This document shows, one piece after another, positions 7,853 through 17,141 of a DNA stretch of 64,000 nt. The DNA is taken from the NCBI GenBank assembly GCA_964602985.1, contig CAZRTJ010000010.1, forward strand, positions 46,688 through 110,687, read 5' to 3'. Origin of the DNA: CAYZJB01 sp964602985 (GTDB lineage: Bacteria > CLD3 > SB21). How positions within the stretch are numbered: the first letter of the stretch is position 1; each line of letters begins with the position of its first letter. The position numbers were made by a program, and so were the translations under genes. The notes below the pieces were generated by a model that saw only the letters and a program-made list of their open reading frames with translations, had not been told where the DNA came from and made no database searches.

Positions 7853-8872
7853 ATGAAAAAATGGTTGGCGTTGGGACTCGGAGCGATCGCCGCGTTTTTC
7901 ATCTACAGAAGTATTTTCCTTCCGCAGCCTTTCGATGGCAACTTGCCGAACCCTCCCCCACTGCCCGACAAGAAATCGTCGACATTTCGAATTGCCTTCG
8001 GTTCCTGTTCCCGCCAGGATGAACCCCAGCCTCTGTGGCCGGTGATCCGGCAGAGCAGTCCCAACCTTTGGATCTGGCTCGGTGACAATATCTACGCGGA
8101 CACGGACGACATGGAGAAGATGCGCGCGATGTACGATCGGGCCAAGAATCAGCCGGAGTACCAGAAATTGATCCGGTCTACCCGTGTGATCGGTACCTGG
8201 GATGACCACGATTACGGTGCGGACAATGCTGACGCCCGCTTCCCAAAAAAGGAAGAAAGTCAGCAACTGCTTCTGGATTTTCTCAGCGAACCGGCCGACT
8301 CGCCTCGCCGAAATCAAAAGGGCGTGTACTCGGACTACTGGTACGAACGAGAGGGATTTCGTATCCACATACTTCTTCTCGATACGCGCAGTCATCGTAC
8401 GGAAGCAGACATGCTGGGAGAAGAGCAATGGCGGTGGCTGGAAAGCCGCCTCTTGGAAACCGCCGATGTGACTTTCCTTGGTTCGAGCACGCAGGTCGTA
8501 CGTGACAATTACTGGAAACAAAAGTGGGGAGACATTCCCGCCGCCAAGAAGCGCCTTCTTCGAACCGTCGCCGCTTGCCGCAATGTGATTCTGATCAGCG
8601 GGGATCGCCATCACGGGGAATTGTCGCGTTGGGATGATCCGGCCCTGCCGGCCGGGCTGTTCGAACTGACCTCCAGTGGGATGACACATTACAAGAATCA
8701 TCTGTGGTATTGGAGCGGACAAGAAAGAAACGATCATCGACTGGGGTACGCGTATGGCTATCTTAATTTCGGAGTCGTGGATGTCGATGTCGTGTCCCGC
8801 CGTGTGGATCTGTACATCGTCGATGCGGACGGCCGGGTCCGGATCTCCCAACGAATGGCCCTGAGTCCGTAG
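7853..8872 (+). CDS. PhoD-like alkaline phosphatase family protein, membrane anchored
   Basis: A 339-residue metallophosphatase of the PhoD/DUF7800-like group. The N-terminal MKKWLALGLGAIAAFFIY is an uncleaved-looking membrane anchor, placing the domain outside the cytoplasm. Metal-site motifs are in order: IAFGSCSRQD, WLGDNIYAD, GTWDDHDYGADNAD and LISGDRHHGEL. The family cleaves phosphate mono- and diesters, typically with Fe3+ and Ca2+. The ATG at 7853 is chosen over the GTG at 7847. It follows the YiiX-like gene by 27 bases and may share its transcript. It converges on the VWA gene with an 18-base gap. Confidence 0.88.
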   Translation: MKKWLALGLGAIAAFFIYRSIFLPQPFDGNLPNPPPLPDKKSSTFRIAFGSCSRQDEPQPLWPVIRQSSPNLWIWLGDNIYADTDDMEKMRAMYDRAKNQPEYQKLIRSTRVIGTWDDHDYGADNADARFPKKEESQQLLLDFLSEPADSPRRNQKGVYSDYWYEREGFRIHILLLDTRSHRTEADMLGEEQWRWLESRLLETADVTFLGSSTQVVRDNYWKQKWGDIPAAKKRLLRTVAACRNVILISGDRHHGELSRWDDPALPAGLFELTSSGMTHYKNHLWYWSGQERNDHRLGYAYGYLNFGVVDVDVVSRRVDLYIVDADGRVRISQRMALSP

Positions 8873-8890
8873 CTCTCCGGATCGCCCGAG

Positions 8891-9985
8891 TCAGAGACTC
8901 TTTCTTCGATTGCGCAGATAGTCGACGAGAATGTACTGCCCGAGATTGTTGAGGCTGGAATAGAATGCGCGTCCTTTGTTGGCCTGTGTCAGGTTCTCAA
9001 TGAACTGCGCCAAATACGGATCGTCTGTGATCATGAAGGTCGAGATCGTCACCTGCTCTTTGCGGCACTGGATCGCCTCGTTCAACGTCTGATTGACAAT
9101 CCGGCGATCCAACCCATACGGGTTCTTGTACAGCCGACCTTCCACCCACATGCAGGACGGCTTGCCGTCCGTGATCATGAACACCTGCTTATTCCGATTG
9201 CGCCTTTTGCGCAGCAGCTGTCGCGCCAGTCGCAGCCCTTCCTTCGTATTCGTATGATAGGGCCCGACCTGAAGATACGGTATGTCTTCCACGTCGATCA
9301 CCTGAGCGTCGTCGCCAAACGTGATCACGTCGAGACTGTCCTTTGGATACCGCGTTTGAATCAGCTCGGTCAGCGCCATCGCAACCTTCTTGGCCGGAGT
9401 GATGCGATCTTCCCCGTACAAGATCATGCTGTGGCTGATGTCGATCGCCAGTACGGTCGCACAGCTCGTCACATGCTCGGTTTCATACACCTCAAAGTCT
9501 TCCTCTTCGAGACGGATGTCCTCGTCCGGGCTTCTGCGCATCGCGTTTCGGATGGTCGATACAAAGTCGATATTGGACGGTGGATCGCCAAATTGATACT
9601 TGCGCGTCTCACTGAGACGTTCGATCCCCTTGCCGGTATGCGGCGTATCGTGCAAACCGGTCGGCGATTTCTTCAGGGAATTAAAGATCTCATCCAGGGA
9701 ATCCTGTCGGATTCGTTTTTCTCCTTTGGGAGTCAGAACGACAGTCCCTTCCTCGGATCGATCGGCGATCAGCCCCTCTTCCTTCAGACGCCGGACAAAA
9801 TCATCGAATCCCATCTCCTCCGAAAACATATGGAACTGTTTGTCCAACTCCGTCATCCAATGAAGCGCTTCGTCCACATCGCCATTGGTGTGCAGAAGAA
9901 GTTGCGTAAACAGCTTCATCAGATCGTCGAATTTCATGTTCTGACGAATCAGGTCGTCGCGCCACTCGGAATATCGGAATTCCAC
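8891..9985 (-). CDS. von Willebrand factor type A domain protein with N-terminal winged-helix-like region
   Basis: A 364-residue cytoplasmic protein. The first 110 residues are charged and contain a winged-helix-like stretch (RLKEEGLIADR ... VLTPKGEKRI). Residues about 170-350 form a VWA domain with an intact metal-ion site: DISHS near 175, the Thr of the middle loop and MITDGKP near 275. VWA proteins of this layout usually work with a MoxR-type or magnesium-chelatase-like AAA ATPase, but none lies next to it. The start is GTG with AAAGG eight bases upstream, and a TTGTGC/TATATT promoter precedes it. Confidence 0.85.
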   Translation of the reverse strand: MEFRYSEWRDDLIRQNMKFDDLMKLFTQLLLHTNGDVDEALHWMTELDKQFHMFSEEMGFDDFVRRLKEEGLIADRSEEGTVVLTPKGEKRIRQDSLDEIFNSLKKSPTGLHDTPHTGKGIERLSETRKYQFGDPPSNIDFVSTIRNAMRRSPDEDIRLEEEDFEVYETEHVTSCATVLAIDISHSMILYGEDRITPAKKVAMALTELIQTRYPKDSLDVITFGDDAQVIDVEDIPYLQVGPYHTNTKEGLRLARQLLRKRRNRNKQVFMITDGKPSCMWVEGRLYKNPYGLDRRIVNQTLNEAIQCRKEQVTISTFMITDDPYLAQFIENLTQANKGRAFYSSLNNLGQYILVDYLRNRRKSL

Positions 9986-10010
9986 AAACAGCCTTTCTCA
10001 AAGTCGCAGC

Positions 10011-10039
10011 AATATAGGCTTTGCCGTCGATCCGCACAA
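10011..10039 (-). promoter_or_regulatory. Sigma-70-type promoter of the VWA gene
   Basis: Minus strand TTGTGC (10039-10034), 17-base spacer, TATATT (10016-10011). The predicted transcript start leaves a leader of about 19 bases containing AAAGG. Confidence 0.6.
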
Positions 10040-10097
10040 TGCCACACGGCAGAGCGGCGGGAACCCGGACGACAGGAACGTGAAAGAGCAGGAATAC

Positions 10098-10129
10098 AGA
10101 ACGCCGCCCAAATCACCGGGCGGCGTTCT
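10098..10129 (-). terminator. Strong hairpin downstream of the 10147-10541 genes
   Basis: A perfect 12-base inverted repeat (AGAACGCCGCCC / GGGCGGCGTTCT) with an 8-base loop, 18 bases after the 93-residue gene. There is no good T-run on either side, so it may be a Rho-type pause or a 3-prime stabiliser rather than an intrinsic terminator. Confidence 0.5.
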
Positions 10130-10146
10130 CCAGTGATCGAATGTCC

Positions 10147-10428
10147 TCAGTACGAAGGAAAATACCTCTTGAAGAGAATATCCGTCAAGCCAGTCGCTTC
10201 CTTGGAATCTCCAGAGATGTTTCGCTTTTTAAATTCGTCATCCACAACGTCCAGCACCTCTTTCCAGCTTTGCAGCGGGTCGATTCTGGATAGGAATTGT
10301 TTGAAGTCACCCTCATTTCCACGAAAGAGTTTCTTCACGGCTTTGTTTCGCTTTTCCAACCAAATGTTGTCCATCTGAAAGAGGTCTTCGCAGGAAACGA
10401 GTTCGCGCGTCGATTCGGCGGATTGCAT
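10147..10428 (-). CDS. Hypothetical 93-residue protein
   Basis: I do not recognise the family. The protein is hydrophilic and charged, with no signal peptide or membrane segment; its middle (NIWLEKRNKAVKKLF, WKEVLDVVDDEFKKR) looks helical. TAAGGATC a few bases before the ATG is a usable ribosome binding site. It follows the 33-residue membrane gene by 11 bases, so both probably share a transcript, and a 12-base-pair hairpin follows its stop. Real-gene support comes from this spacing and the ribosome site. Confidence 0.6.
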   Translation of the reverse strand: MQSAESTRELVSCEDLFQMDNIWLEKRNKAVKKLFRGNEGDFKQFLSRIDPLQSWKEVLDVVDDEFKKRNISGDSKEATGLTDILFKRYFPSY

Positions 10429-10439
10429 GGGTATGATCC

Positions 10440-10541
10440 TTATGATGATTTCTTGTTACTGGATTTGATAATCAGGTGTACAAAGACACCGACAATTGCG
10501 ACCATCACGACGAGGGCCGCAACAGAGGTTGCAGTATCCAT
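10440..10541 (-). CDS. 33-residue single-pass membrane protein
   Basis: A short gene read by hand: ATG at 10541, TAA at 10440. The product begins MDTATSV, has one hydrophobic helix (VAALVVMVAIVGVFVHLII) and a polar basic tail ending SSNKKSS. A perfect AGGAGG lies five bases before the ATG, one of the best ribosome binding sites in the window, which argues strongly for translation. It precedes the 93-residue gene by 11 bases. Function unknown; small proteins of this shape often dock on larger membrane complexes. Confidence 0.65.
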   Translation of the reverse strand: MDTATSVAALVVMVAIVGVFVHLIIKSSNKKSS

Positions 10542-10600
10542 CGAGCCTCCTGCCTTTGCAGGTTGAGTGTTATTCGAATGAATGTTAGGAGAACGACGAC

Positions 10601-10936
10601 TTAGCGTCGAGGCGGGGCACGGAAGGCAGTGGAGATCGCGATCACCCCGGATTGAATTCGCTTCAGATCCGGAAGGCTTTCGACCTGCCCTTGTCGCGAT
10701 CGACTCACCGCCCAGTTGGCGGGGGGAATGAGCTTGGTCTTATGAACGTGAACCGGAACCTCCGGGTCTTCACGAACGGAAATCAGAAAGAAGTACTGCG
10801 ACGACGATTCAGACGAACGACAGGCCTCCGATTCAGACACCGGAACGCGTGTCGATTCCTCAGCCGCCGCACTGGCGATCGGGACGATCCAGGCAACCTG
10901 AAGAGCCAGGAGAAACCGAAGGGTTGATGCTTTCAC
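10601..10936 (-). CDS. Hypothetical exported protein, 111 residues
   Basis: With the GTG at 10936 as start the product opens with a textbook signal peptide (KASTLRFLLALQVAWIVP-IASAAAEE) and leaves about 85 mature residues, rich in Ser and Arg, with a beta-like YFFLISVRED stretch. I do not recognise the family. An upstream in-frame GTG at 10960 would bury the signal peptide. A TTGACA/TATCTT promoter ends six bases before GTG 10936 and there is no Shine-Dalgarno, so the transcript may be leaderless. Confidence 0.55.
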   Translation of the reverse strand: MKASTLRFLLALQVAWIVPIASAAAEESTRVPVSESEACRSSESSSQYFFLISVREDPEVPVHVHKTKLIPPANWAVSRSRQGQVESLPDLKRIQSGVIAISTAFRAPPRR

Positions 10937-10942
10937 AAGAGG

Positions 10943-10971
10943 AAGATACCCATCCGACACCGGGTTGTCAA
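10943..10971 (-). promoter_or_regulatory. Sigma-70-type promoter of the 111-residue exported protein
   Basis: Minus strand TTGACA (10971-10966), 17-base spacer, TATCTT (10948-10943), then six bases to the GTG at 10936. Confidence 0.55.
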
Positions 10972-11009
10972 CGGTGTCCTCACAAAAACAATTGAAGAAG
11001 GCTTGGAGG

Positions 11010-14000
11010 TTATTTCAGCAGGATCATGCGGTGGACCGATTCGCGACCCAACGCACGAACCTTCGCAAAGTAGATTCCGGACGCTGAGAGGTCTCCCTGT
11101 TGATTGCGCCCATCCCAATACCAGGTGTGCAGGCCGGCAGGCAGTGGTCCCCGCGACAGGAGACGAATTTGCTGACCGAGAATATTATGGATGGACACTT
11201 TCACGTCACTCTCGTTGGGCAGCGACACGCGAAGCGTCGTTCCTGGGTTGAACGGATTGGGATAGTTTTCGATTTGAAACGTCTTCGGCACGATCGTACG
11301 ACTGGCATCATACCCCAACACGTACTGGCCGGCCTTATGGATCTGTGCGGATACCACTCCGCTCTTCCCGCTGCCACCGACGAACACGCGTTGGCCGTTC
11401 TCCATCCGATAGATTCCGATGCGTGTCGGATCCTGCCATCCGACCTCGCGGCACTCCTCTTCCGAGAAGTGCATGCGTAATTCTCCCGCAAGAGACACTC
11501 CCGACTGGACATCCACCCGATACATCGTGTCCATCTCCACAGTCGATAAAATGGCGAAGCCACTGCGCAGGTTCGGGACAACTTCGACGTGCGCCTTCCC
11601 ATCGGTCGTCGTCATCGACCGGGTCTTTGACAATTGCGCGAAGGTGAAGGCCCGACTCGCCGCGGCGATATTTCCGGCTGAGTCCATCATGTCCACGATC
11701 ACCTGCATCGTGCCCGATACCCGCGCCGAGTAAGCCGCGTGATACAGGCCGGCCGAGTGATCGATCTCCTCCATGACAGCATCGATGCTGTCGGTCCGCA
11801 CGCCATTGGCGTCCCGGTACAGAATGAGAACCGTCGCGCCCCCGAGCGCTTCGTTGGCATCGACATAGATGGCGACGTGACTCGGGAGGATCGTACTCGG
11901 CAACAGATAAATAGACCCGCTCGGCCATATTGCGTCCACGCGGAAGAACAACGTTTGACTCGTCGAGGTCGCCCCCTTGTTGTCGGAGGCAATCACGCGC
12001 CAATAATAGGCTCCGCTCGTGTCCAGTGGCGCAAGGACCGTTACGAACGTGTCGAGCGTCGTCATCTGCTGAACGAGCGCAACAAAATCTGGCGCCTTCG
12101 CGATCTGAATCGTGTACGTGATGGTATCGGCGTTGGGGTCTACGGCACGCGTCCACGTCAGGGTCGGACGGCGGAATTTCGTGATGCCGCTGGCCGAGAC
12201 GGGTTGAATGGCAAACGCCAGAGGTTGGGCGTTCGGCGAGCCGATCCCGCGAAGGATCACGTATCGATTGCCCGCCGGCGAGTTGCTGACGATCGTGAGC
12301 GTGTCACCCAGAAGGCCGGATTTGTCCGGCACGAACGATAGCCAAACCACCAACGAATCGGTACTCACCGGTTGCACCGTGTACGGAAGAGCCGGCAAAG
12401 ACGGAATTCCAAAAATGGGCGACTGCGTCGATGCCGCTGTAATCTGCACAGGCGCTCCCGCTGCCTTCACCACGACGGGGAACAAACGCTGATCTCCGAC
12501 GATCGTGGTATCCACCCAAATCGTGTCGACCGAGGAGAGCGACCCGGCCAGCCCCGTTCCCGACAAGTCCAGCAGAAAAGGGCTGATAGAACTCGCGTTG
12601 ACAACGTTCCATCGATTCGTCCTCACGCCAAACGTGCCCGGCGCAAAACGAATCGCGACGCTCATCGTATCGCCCACTCGCAGGGTATCGGGAAGACTGA
12701 ACGACGTGAGAATCTCAAACTCGCCGGGCACATCGAGGGACTGTCCACCGACCGCAACGGCATCCGACAGGGAAAAGATCCGAATCGTCAGCGTATCGCT
12801 CGATCCGACGGGCACGCCGCCGAAATCTAACGTCGCGATCGAAGCGCCAATCGGACCGACAAAACTCTTGAACGGAGTTGAAAAAGCGGAAACGTTCAGG
12901 CCCGACTGCTGAAGGGCGGTTGCAAAAGGCGTCGGTGAAACATGGATCTTCTTCGACCAATGCCCCGACGCATCGGCGATCGTCGTATCGATCAGCGTCC
13001 TGCCCTGATCCGATGAGTCCGCGTAGATCTGGATGATCGCTCCGGGAATGGACGTGCCCTGAACGACCGTGTCCAGCGTCACGACTTGAAGCGTCGGTGG
13101 GACGATTCCACCTTGAGCGCCGGACTGGATCGACACGCCCTCGTTATTTGAAAAAATGGAATTCGCGTAATGAATATTGCTATCCGTAGCCGCGTCCTCA
13201 AACGAGATGGCCGTCTCATGATGCGCGATCGTATTGTAGGCAACCGAATCATCAGAGGCGCCGAAATTGAATTCCACTCCCGTCTGTGCATTGCCCAGCG
13301 CCGTGAGACCATCCGCACCGACGCCGATATGATTGCCGATGATCCGATTGCGATCGGAGCCCGCGCCTGTCAAGGACAGTCCGTGAGTGGCATTTCCCGA
13401 AATGACATTGCGTTCACTCGCGCCCCGTCCTCCGATCAGGTTCGTCGATGCCCCACCGCTCACGACGATGCCGCTTCCTTGATTGGGAAGCGCCTGGAGT
13501 CCACTGAACGTGGTTCCTATGAAATTTCCGCGAATCGTATTGCTGTCGGAATTCATCAGCAAGATACCGTGATTCAGATTTCCCGAAATGACGTTGCCCT
13601 CGCCTGCCGCCGACCCGCCGACGAGTGACGCGCGTGCATGCTGCAGGAGGACGCCGGTTTGGTTGGCGCGGGCCGTTGTCCCAGTCGTATCTGTGCCGAT
13701 CCAATTCCCGACAATCTTCGTTCCACGTGTGGAACTGCCATCCACGACAAGGCCGGTGCTGGTATTGGCCGAGATGATGTTTCTCGCCGGGACGGTGGTT
13801 CCGCCAATCGTGGTGTGCGACGCCCCGTTTTCGAGACGAATTCCTTCCGTGTTAGCGGCATCGCCTGACACAAACACGCCGATGAGATTCCCGGAAATCG
13901 CATTGCTGTCGGACCCCGAGATTCGGACTCCGACCCCATTGGAGCCGATGACATTTCGACCGGCGTAGGTTCCGTCTCCGACGCGGTTGGCATGTCCATC

Positions 14001-14651
14001 GCCGCTGATCGATATACCGGCTGTCGCATTACCCACTGCAAGCGTCATGTCTTTCGATCGGCCAATGATATTTCCCAGGATGAGATTGTCGCGTGAGTCG
14101 GCCACGAGGATGCCCTCATCGGTATTGCCGGCGATCACATTCCCGGGTCCCACCGTATTCCCTCCTCCGTTTTGGAGGAGAATGCCGACACTGTTGGGAA
14201 TCGCCGTCATCCCGGATCGATCCACTCCGATATGGCAATTCCGAATGACATTGGCCCAGCCGGTGACCGCAATGGCCGTGCCGGAAGTTGAATTGCCGAC
14301 GAACGCAACGGACTGCACCTCACAAGAGTTGCCGGTAAGTAACAACGTCGATACGCCGCTCAGAGCCTGGCCGTCGATGAGGATTCGCGGCTCACCGAAT
14401 GAGCCGGACACCCCCCGGATCACTGTCGAGTCATCGGAAAGATCGGGAAGCGACGAGACGAGCGCGAGGGTCGTCCCACCCATGGCCGTGGTGTCAAAGG
14501 TGATGGTATCCGCACCGGAATTGCCGTTGGCCAAGGTGATCGCCTCGCGAAGCGACCCTGCGCCCGCATCGGCCGCGCTCGTCACGACCGTGATCTGGCC
14601 GTACGCGAATGTCGCAGGCAATAGGGCGAGAAGGAATGCGATGGGTTTCAT
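11010..14651 (-). CDS. Large secreted beta-helix protein with C-terminal sorting module
   Basis: 1213 residues. A signal peptide (MKPIAFLLALLPATFAYGQ) leads to a CSLREA-like start (SLREAITLANGN) and about 550 residues of right-handed parallel beta-helix with repeated GNxIG/NxISGN turns (for example NVISGNATHGL, RNRIIGNHIGVG). Two Ig-like domains follow (FGGVPVGSSDTL and a second copy), then a fibronectin-like segment with TLTWTRAVDPN, and a FlgD-like C-terminal module with NYPNPFNPGTTL. In FCB bacteria that module marks proteins exported to the surface or medium. The ligand is unknown. The start at 14651 is chosen because it places the signal peptide at the N-terminus. Confidence 0.88.
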   Translation of the reverse strand: MKPIAFLLALLPATFAYGQITVVTSAADAGAGSLREAITLANGNSGADTITFDTTAMGGTTLALVSSLPDLSDDSTVIRGVSGSFGEPRILIDGQALSGVSTLLLTGNSCEVQSVAFVGNSTSGTAIAVTGWANVIRNCHIGVDRSGMTAIPNSVGILLQNGGGNTVGPGNVIAGNTDEGILVADSRDNLILGNIIGRSKDMTLAVGNATAGISISGDGHANRVGDGTYAGRNVIGSNGVGVRISGSDSNAISGNLIGVFVSGDAANTEGIRLENGASHTTIGGTTVPARNIISANTSTGLVVDGSSTRGTKIVGNWIGTDTTGTTARANQTGVLLQHARASLVGGSAAGEGNVISGNLNHGILLMNSDSNTIRGNFIGTTFSGLQALPNQGSGIVVSGGASTNLIGGRGASERNVISGNATHGLSLTGAGSDRNRIIGNHIGVGADGLTALGNAQTGVEFNFGASDDSVAYNTIAHHETAISFEDAATDSNIHYANSIFSNNEGVSIQSGAQGGIVPPTLQVVTLDTVVQGTSIPGAIIQIYADSSDQGRTLIDTTIADASGHWSKKIHVSPTPFATALQQSGLNVSAFSTPFKSFVGPIGASIATLDFGGVPVGSSDTLTIRIFSLSDAVAVGGQSLDVPGEFEILTSFSLPDTLRVGDTMSVAIRFAPGTFGVRTNRWNVVNASSISPFLLDLSGTGLAGSLSSVDTIWVDTTIVGDQRLFPVVVKAAGAPVQITAASTQSPIFGIPSLPALPYTVQPVSTDSLVVWLSFVPDKSGLLGDTLTIVSNSPAGNRYVILRGIGSPNAQPLAFAIQPVSASGITKFRRPTLTWTRAVDPNADTITYTIQIAKAPDFVALVQQMTTLDTFVTVLAPLDTSGAYYWRVIASDNKGATSTSQTLFFRVDAIWPSGSIYLLPSTILPSHVAIYVDANEALGGATVLILYRDANGVRTDSIDAVMEEIDHSAGLYHAAYSARVSGTMQVIVDMMDSAGNIAAASRAFTFAQLSKTRSMTTTDGKAHVEVVPNLRSGFAILSTVEMDTMYRVDVQSGVSLAGELRMHFSEEECREVGWQDPTRIGIYRMENGQRVFVGGSGKSGVVSAQIHKAGQYVLGYDASRTIVPKTFQIENYPNPFNPGTTLRVSLPNESDVKVSIHNILGQQIRLLSRGPLPAGLHTWYWDGRNQQGDLSASGIYFAKVRALGRESVHRMILLK

Positions 14652-14695
14652 GGACACTGTTGTACAGAATACCGCGCGATCTGAACAGGCAATTC

Positions 14696-15202
14696 TCAGA
14701 CCTCGACGACGAATGAGACCTTCACTTTTTCCCATTGCAGCGTGATCGTACCCTGAGTGTCCGTCATATCGTCGATCGTAAACCGCATGCGCTCGACAAA
14801 TTCAGACGACGACGCTGTGACGGTGATGCGGAGCGCGTCTTTCTTTTCGTCATAGGAATAGCTGCCCCACGACTTGGCGTCGTGACTGAAAATGAGCGTC
14901 CAGGTTGCGGCCTGCGGAATGCTGTGCAATCCGTACGTGCCGGCTTTGAGCGGTTTCCCGTCAATTTTTACGTCCTTGGAAAATGAAATCGTCGTGTTTT
15001 CGTTCGCCCCGGTTCGCCAGACTTTTCCGTATGGGACGAGTGATCCGAACACGGTGCGTCCTTTGACGCCGGGTCGATGGTAGGTGATCGTCACTTCGGT
15101 CGTGCCGATCGTTTGCGTCAGAACACTTTTGGGACTGGCCAGGGGTTTGTCCTGCGCGTGGAGCGCTCCGACCATCGCAAACAATGCCAGAAGAGCTTTC
15201 AT
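14696..15202 (-). CDS. DUF2911 family exported protein
   Basis: A 168-residue protein with signal peptide MKALLALFAMVGALHAQ. The mature part carries the DUF2911 pattern: SPKSVLTQTIGTTEVTITY, RPGVKGRTVFG, LVPYGKVWRTGANE, TISFSKDVKIDG and AGTYGLHSIP. The family is common in Bacteroidota periplasms or outer membranes and has no assigned biochemical role. A strong ribosome site (AAAGGAG) precedes the ATG. It lies 44 bases upstream of the beta-helix gene and may be cotranscribed with it. Confidence 0.92.
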   Translation of the reverse strand: MKALLALFAMVGALHAQDKPLASPKSVLTQTIGTTEVTITYHRPGVKGRTVFGSLVPYGKVWRTGANENTTISFSKDVKIDGKPLKAGTYGLHSIPQAATWTLIFSHDAKSWGSYSYDEKKDALRITVTASSSEFVERMRFTIDDMTDTQGTITLQWEKVKVSFVVEV

Positions 15203-15256
15203 GCGATCTCCTTTCGAAAGAGGTTCGGCCGCCTTTATTTCACGGCGCCAAAATCA

Positions 15257-15279
15257 AAAGGCCGGTGCGACCGGCCTTT
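15257..15279 (-). terminator. Intrinsic terminator at the end of the atp gene train
   Basis: A perfect 9-base stem (AAAGGCCGG / CCGGCCTTT) with a 5-base loop, ten bases after the atpC stop. On the minus strand the 3-prime arm runs into TTTTGATTTT. It also separates the atp transcript from the DUF2911 gene. Confidence 0.85.
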
Positions 15280-15288
15280 GAAGGATGA

Positions 15289-15702
15289 CTATTCGTTCAC
15301 TCGCTTTTCTGCCACCTGGATCCGGTTGATCGCCCGTGCCAGCGCCTTGCGCACCTGCTCCAGATCGATGCTGGAGCGTTCTTCCAATTTCTTTCGCGCC
15401 CACTCTTTGATTTCCATGGCGCGTTGGATATCGATGTCCGTTGCTTTCTCGCAGGTTTCGGCCAGCACGATCATCTTGTTGCCCCGAATTTCCGCAATGC
15501 CGCCGCTCGTGGCGTAGTACGTGTCGTACCCGTCCTCCGCGCGAACCCGCATCTCGCCGATCTTCAACACGCTGATAAAGGCGGCATGGTGTTTCAGGAT
15601 TTCGAAGCTGCCTTCAATCCCGGGACCGACAAAGTCGAGGACCTCGCCGCTGAAGACCATCTTTTCCGGGGTGGTGATTTCCAAATGAAAGGTCGGCTCC
15701 AT
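15289..15702 (-). CDS. atpC: ATP synthase F1 subunit epsilon
   Basis: A 137-residue subunit of the F1 central stalk. The N-terminal beta-sandwich is clear (HLEITTPEKMVFSGEV, GSFEILKHHAAFISVL, GGIAEIRGNKMIVLAE), followed by the two-helix C-terminal domain (IQRAMEIKEWARKKLEER). Epsilon couples rotor to catalytic head and can inhibit ATP hydrolysis. It starts one base after the atpD stop and is the last gene before the terminator. Confidence 0.95.
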   Translation of the reverse strand: MEPTFHLEITTPEKMVFSGEVLDFVGPGIEGSFEILKHHAAFISVLKIGEMRVRAEDGYDTYYATSGGIAEIRGNKMIVLAETCEKATDIDIQRAMEIKEWARKKLEERSSIDLEQVRKALARAINRIQVAEKRVNE

Positions 15703-15703
15703 G

Positions 15704-17098
15704 TTACCTCGCCAGCGTCTTCGCTTTGTCTACCGCCTCGTCGATGGTTCCGACCATGTAGAACGCCTGCTCCGGAATCTCGTCCATCTGACCCTCAACT
15801 ATTGCTTTGAAACCGGCGACCGAGTCTTCTTTCTTCACGTATCGGCCGGGTGTGCCGGTGAATTGCTCCGCCACATTGAACGGCTGGGAGAGGAAGCGCT
15901 GAATCTTGCGGGCACGCGCCACGGTCAACTTGTCGTCGTCCGACAACTCGTCCATGCCGAGGATCGCGATGATGTCCTGCAGATCTTTGTATTTCTGAAG
16001 CACTTCCTGCACGCGTTTGGCCACATGATAATGCTCCTCGCCTACGATCATCGGATCCAGAATGCGGGAAGTGGAGTCGAGCGGATCCACAGCCGGATAA
16101 ATACCGATTTCAGAAATCGCCCGCGACAACACCGTCGTCGCATCCAAGTGCGCGAAAGCCGTTGCGGGCGCGGGATCGGTCAGATCGTCTGCCGGAACGT
16201 AAATCGCCTGCACGGACGTGATCGAGCCTTTTTTCGTCGAGGTAATTCTTTCCTGCAATTCGCCCATCTCGGTCGCCAAATTGGGTTGGTATCCCACGGC
16301 GCTCGGCATACGACCGAGAAGCGCGGACACTTCCGAGCCGGCCTGCGTGAAACGAAAAATATTATCGATGAACAGCAGCACGTCGCGGCCTTCGTCGTCG
16401 CGGAAGGATTCAGCCATCGTCAAGGCGGTCAGCCCTACACGCTGTCGGGCGCCGGGCGGCTCATTCATCTGTCCGAACACCAGCGCGGTTTTGTTCAACA
16501 CGCCGGATTCCATCATTTCGTGATAGAGATCGTTGCCTTCGCGCGTCCTCTCGCCGACGCCTGCAAACACCGAGTATCCGCCGTGTTGTTTGGCGATGTT
16601 ATGGATCAATTCCTGGATCAACACCGTCTTGCCCACGCCGGCGCCTCCGAAGAGGCCCGTCTTTCCGCCGCGCATGTACGGTTCGATCAGATCGACAACC
16701 TTGATTCCGGTCTCAAACATCTCACTCTTGGTGGCCAGTTCGCTGAGTTTCGGCGCGGAACGGTGAATCGGGAGTTTCTTCGTCGCTTCGATCGGGCCTT
16801 TTTCGTCGATCGGTTCTCCGATAATATTGATCAAACGGCCGAGAACTTTTTCCCCGACGGGAACGGCGATCGGTTCGCCCATGTCCGTGACTTCCACGCC
16901 TCTGGTCAGACCGTCGGTCGAGTCCATGGCGACGCTGCGCACGCGATTTTCTCCAAGATGCTGCTGGACTTCGAGAACGAGTTTCACTCCGTCCGGCCGG
17001 GTCAGCGTCAGCGCGTTCATGATCGACGGCAACTGACCGGCGCCAAACTCCACGTCTACCACGGGTCCGATAACCTGTACGACTTTACCTGTGTTCAT
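15704..17098 (-). CDS. atpD: ATP synthase F1 subunit beta
   Basis: The catalytic subunit, 464 residues, of normal length. It shows the P-loop GGAGVGKT near residue 150, GERTREGNDLYHEM with the catalytic Glu, LLFIDNIFRF (Walker B) and ALLGRMPSAVGYQP. It hydrolyses or makes ATP at the alpha-beta interfaces. It is followed by atpC after one base and preceded by atpG, in the canonical A-G-D-C order apart from the lipoprotein insertion upstream. Confidence 0.98.
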   Translation of the reverse strand: MNTGKVVQVIGPVVDVEFGAGQLPSIMNALTLTRPDGVKLVLEVQQHLGENRVRSVAMDSTDGLTRGVEVTDMGEPIAVPVGEKVLGRLINIIGEPIDEKGPIEATKKLPIHRSAPKLSELATKSEMFETGIKVVDLIEPYMRGGKTGLFGGAGVGKTVLIQELIHNIAKQHGGYSVFAGVGERTREGNDLYHEMMESGVLNKTALVFGQMNEPPGARQRVGLTALTMAESFRDDEGRDVLLFIDNIFRFTQAGSEVSALLGRMPSAVGYQPNLATEMGELQERITSTKKGSITSVQAIYVPADDLTDPAPATAFAHLDATTVLSRAISEIGIYPAVDPLDSTSRILDPMIVGEEHYHVAKRVQEVLQKYKDLQDIIAILGMDELSDDDKLTVARARKIQRFLSQPFNVAEQFTGTPGRYVKKEDSVAGFKAIVEGQMDEIPEQAFYMVGTIDEAVDKAKTLAR

Positions 17099-17141
17099 TG
17101 TTTCAGTTCCTGTATCTTGATTTTTCTTTATGATTCGAGTC

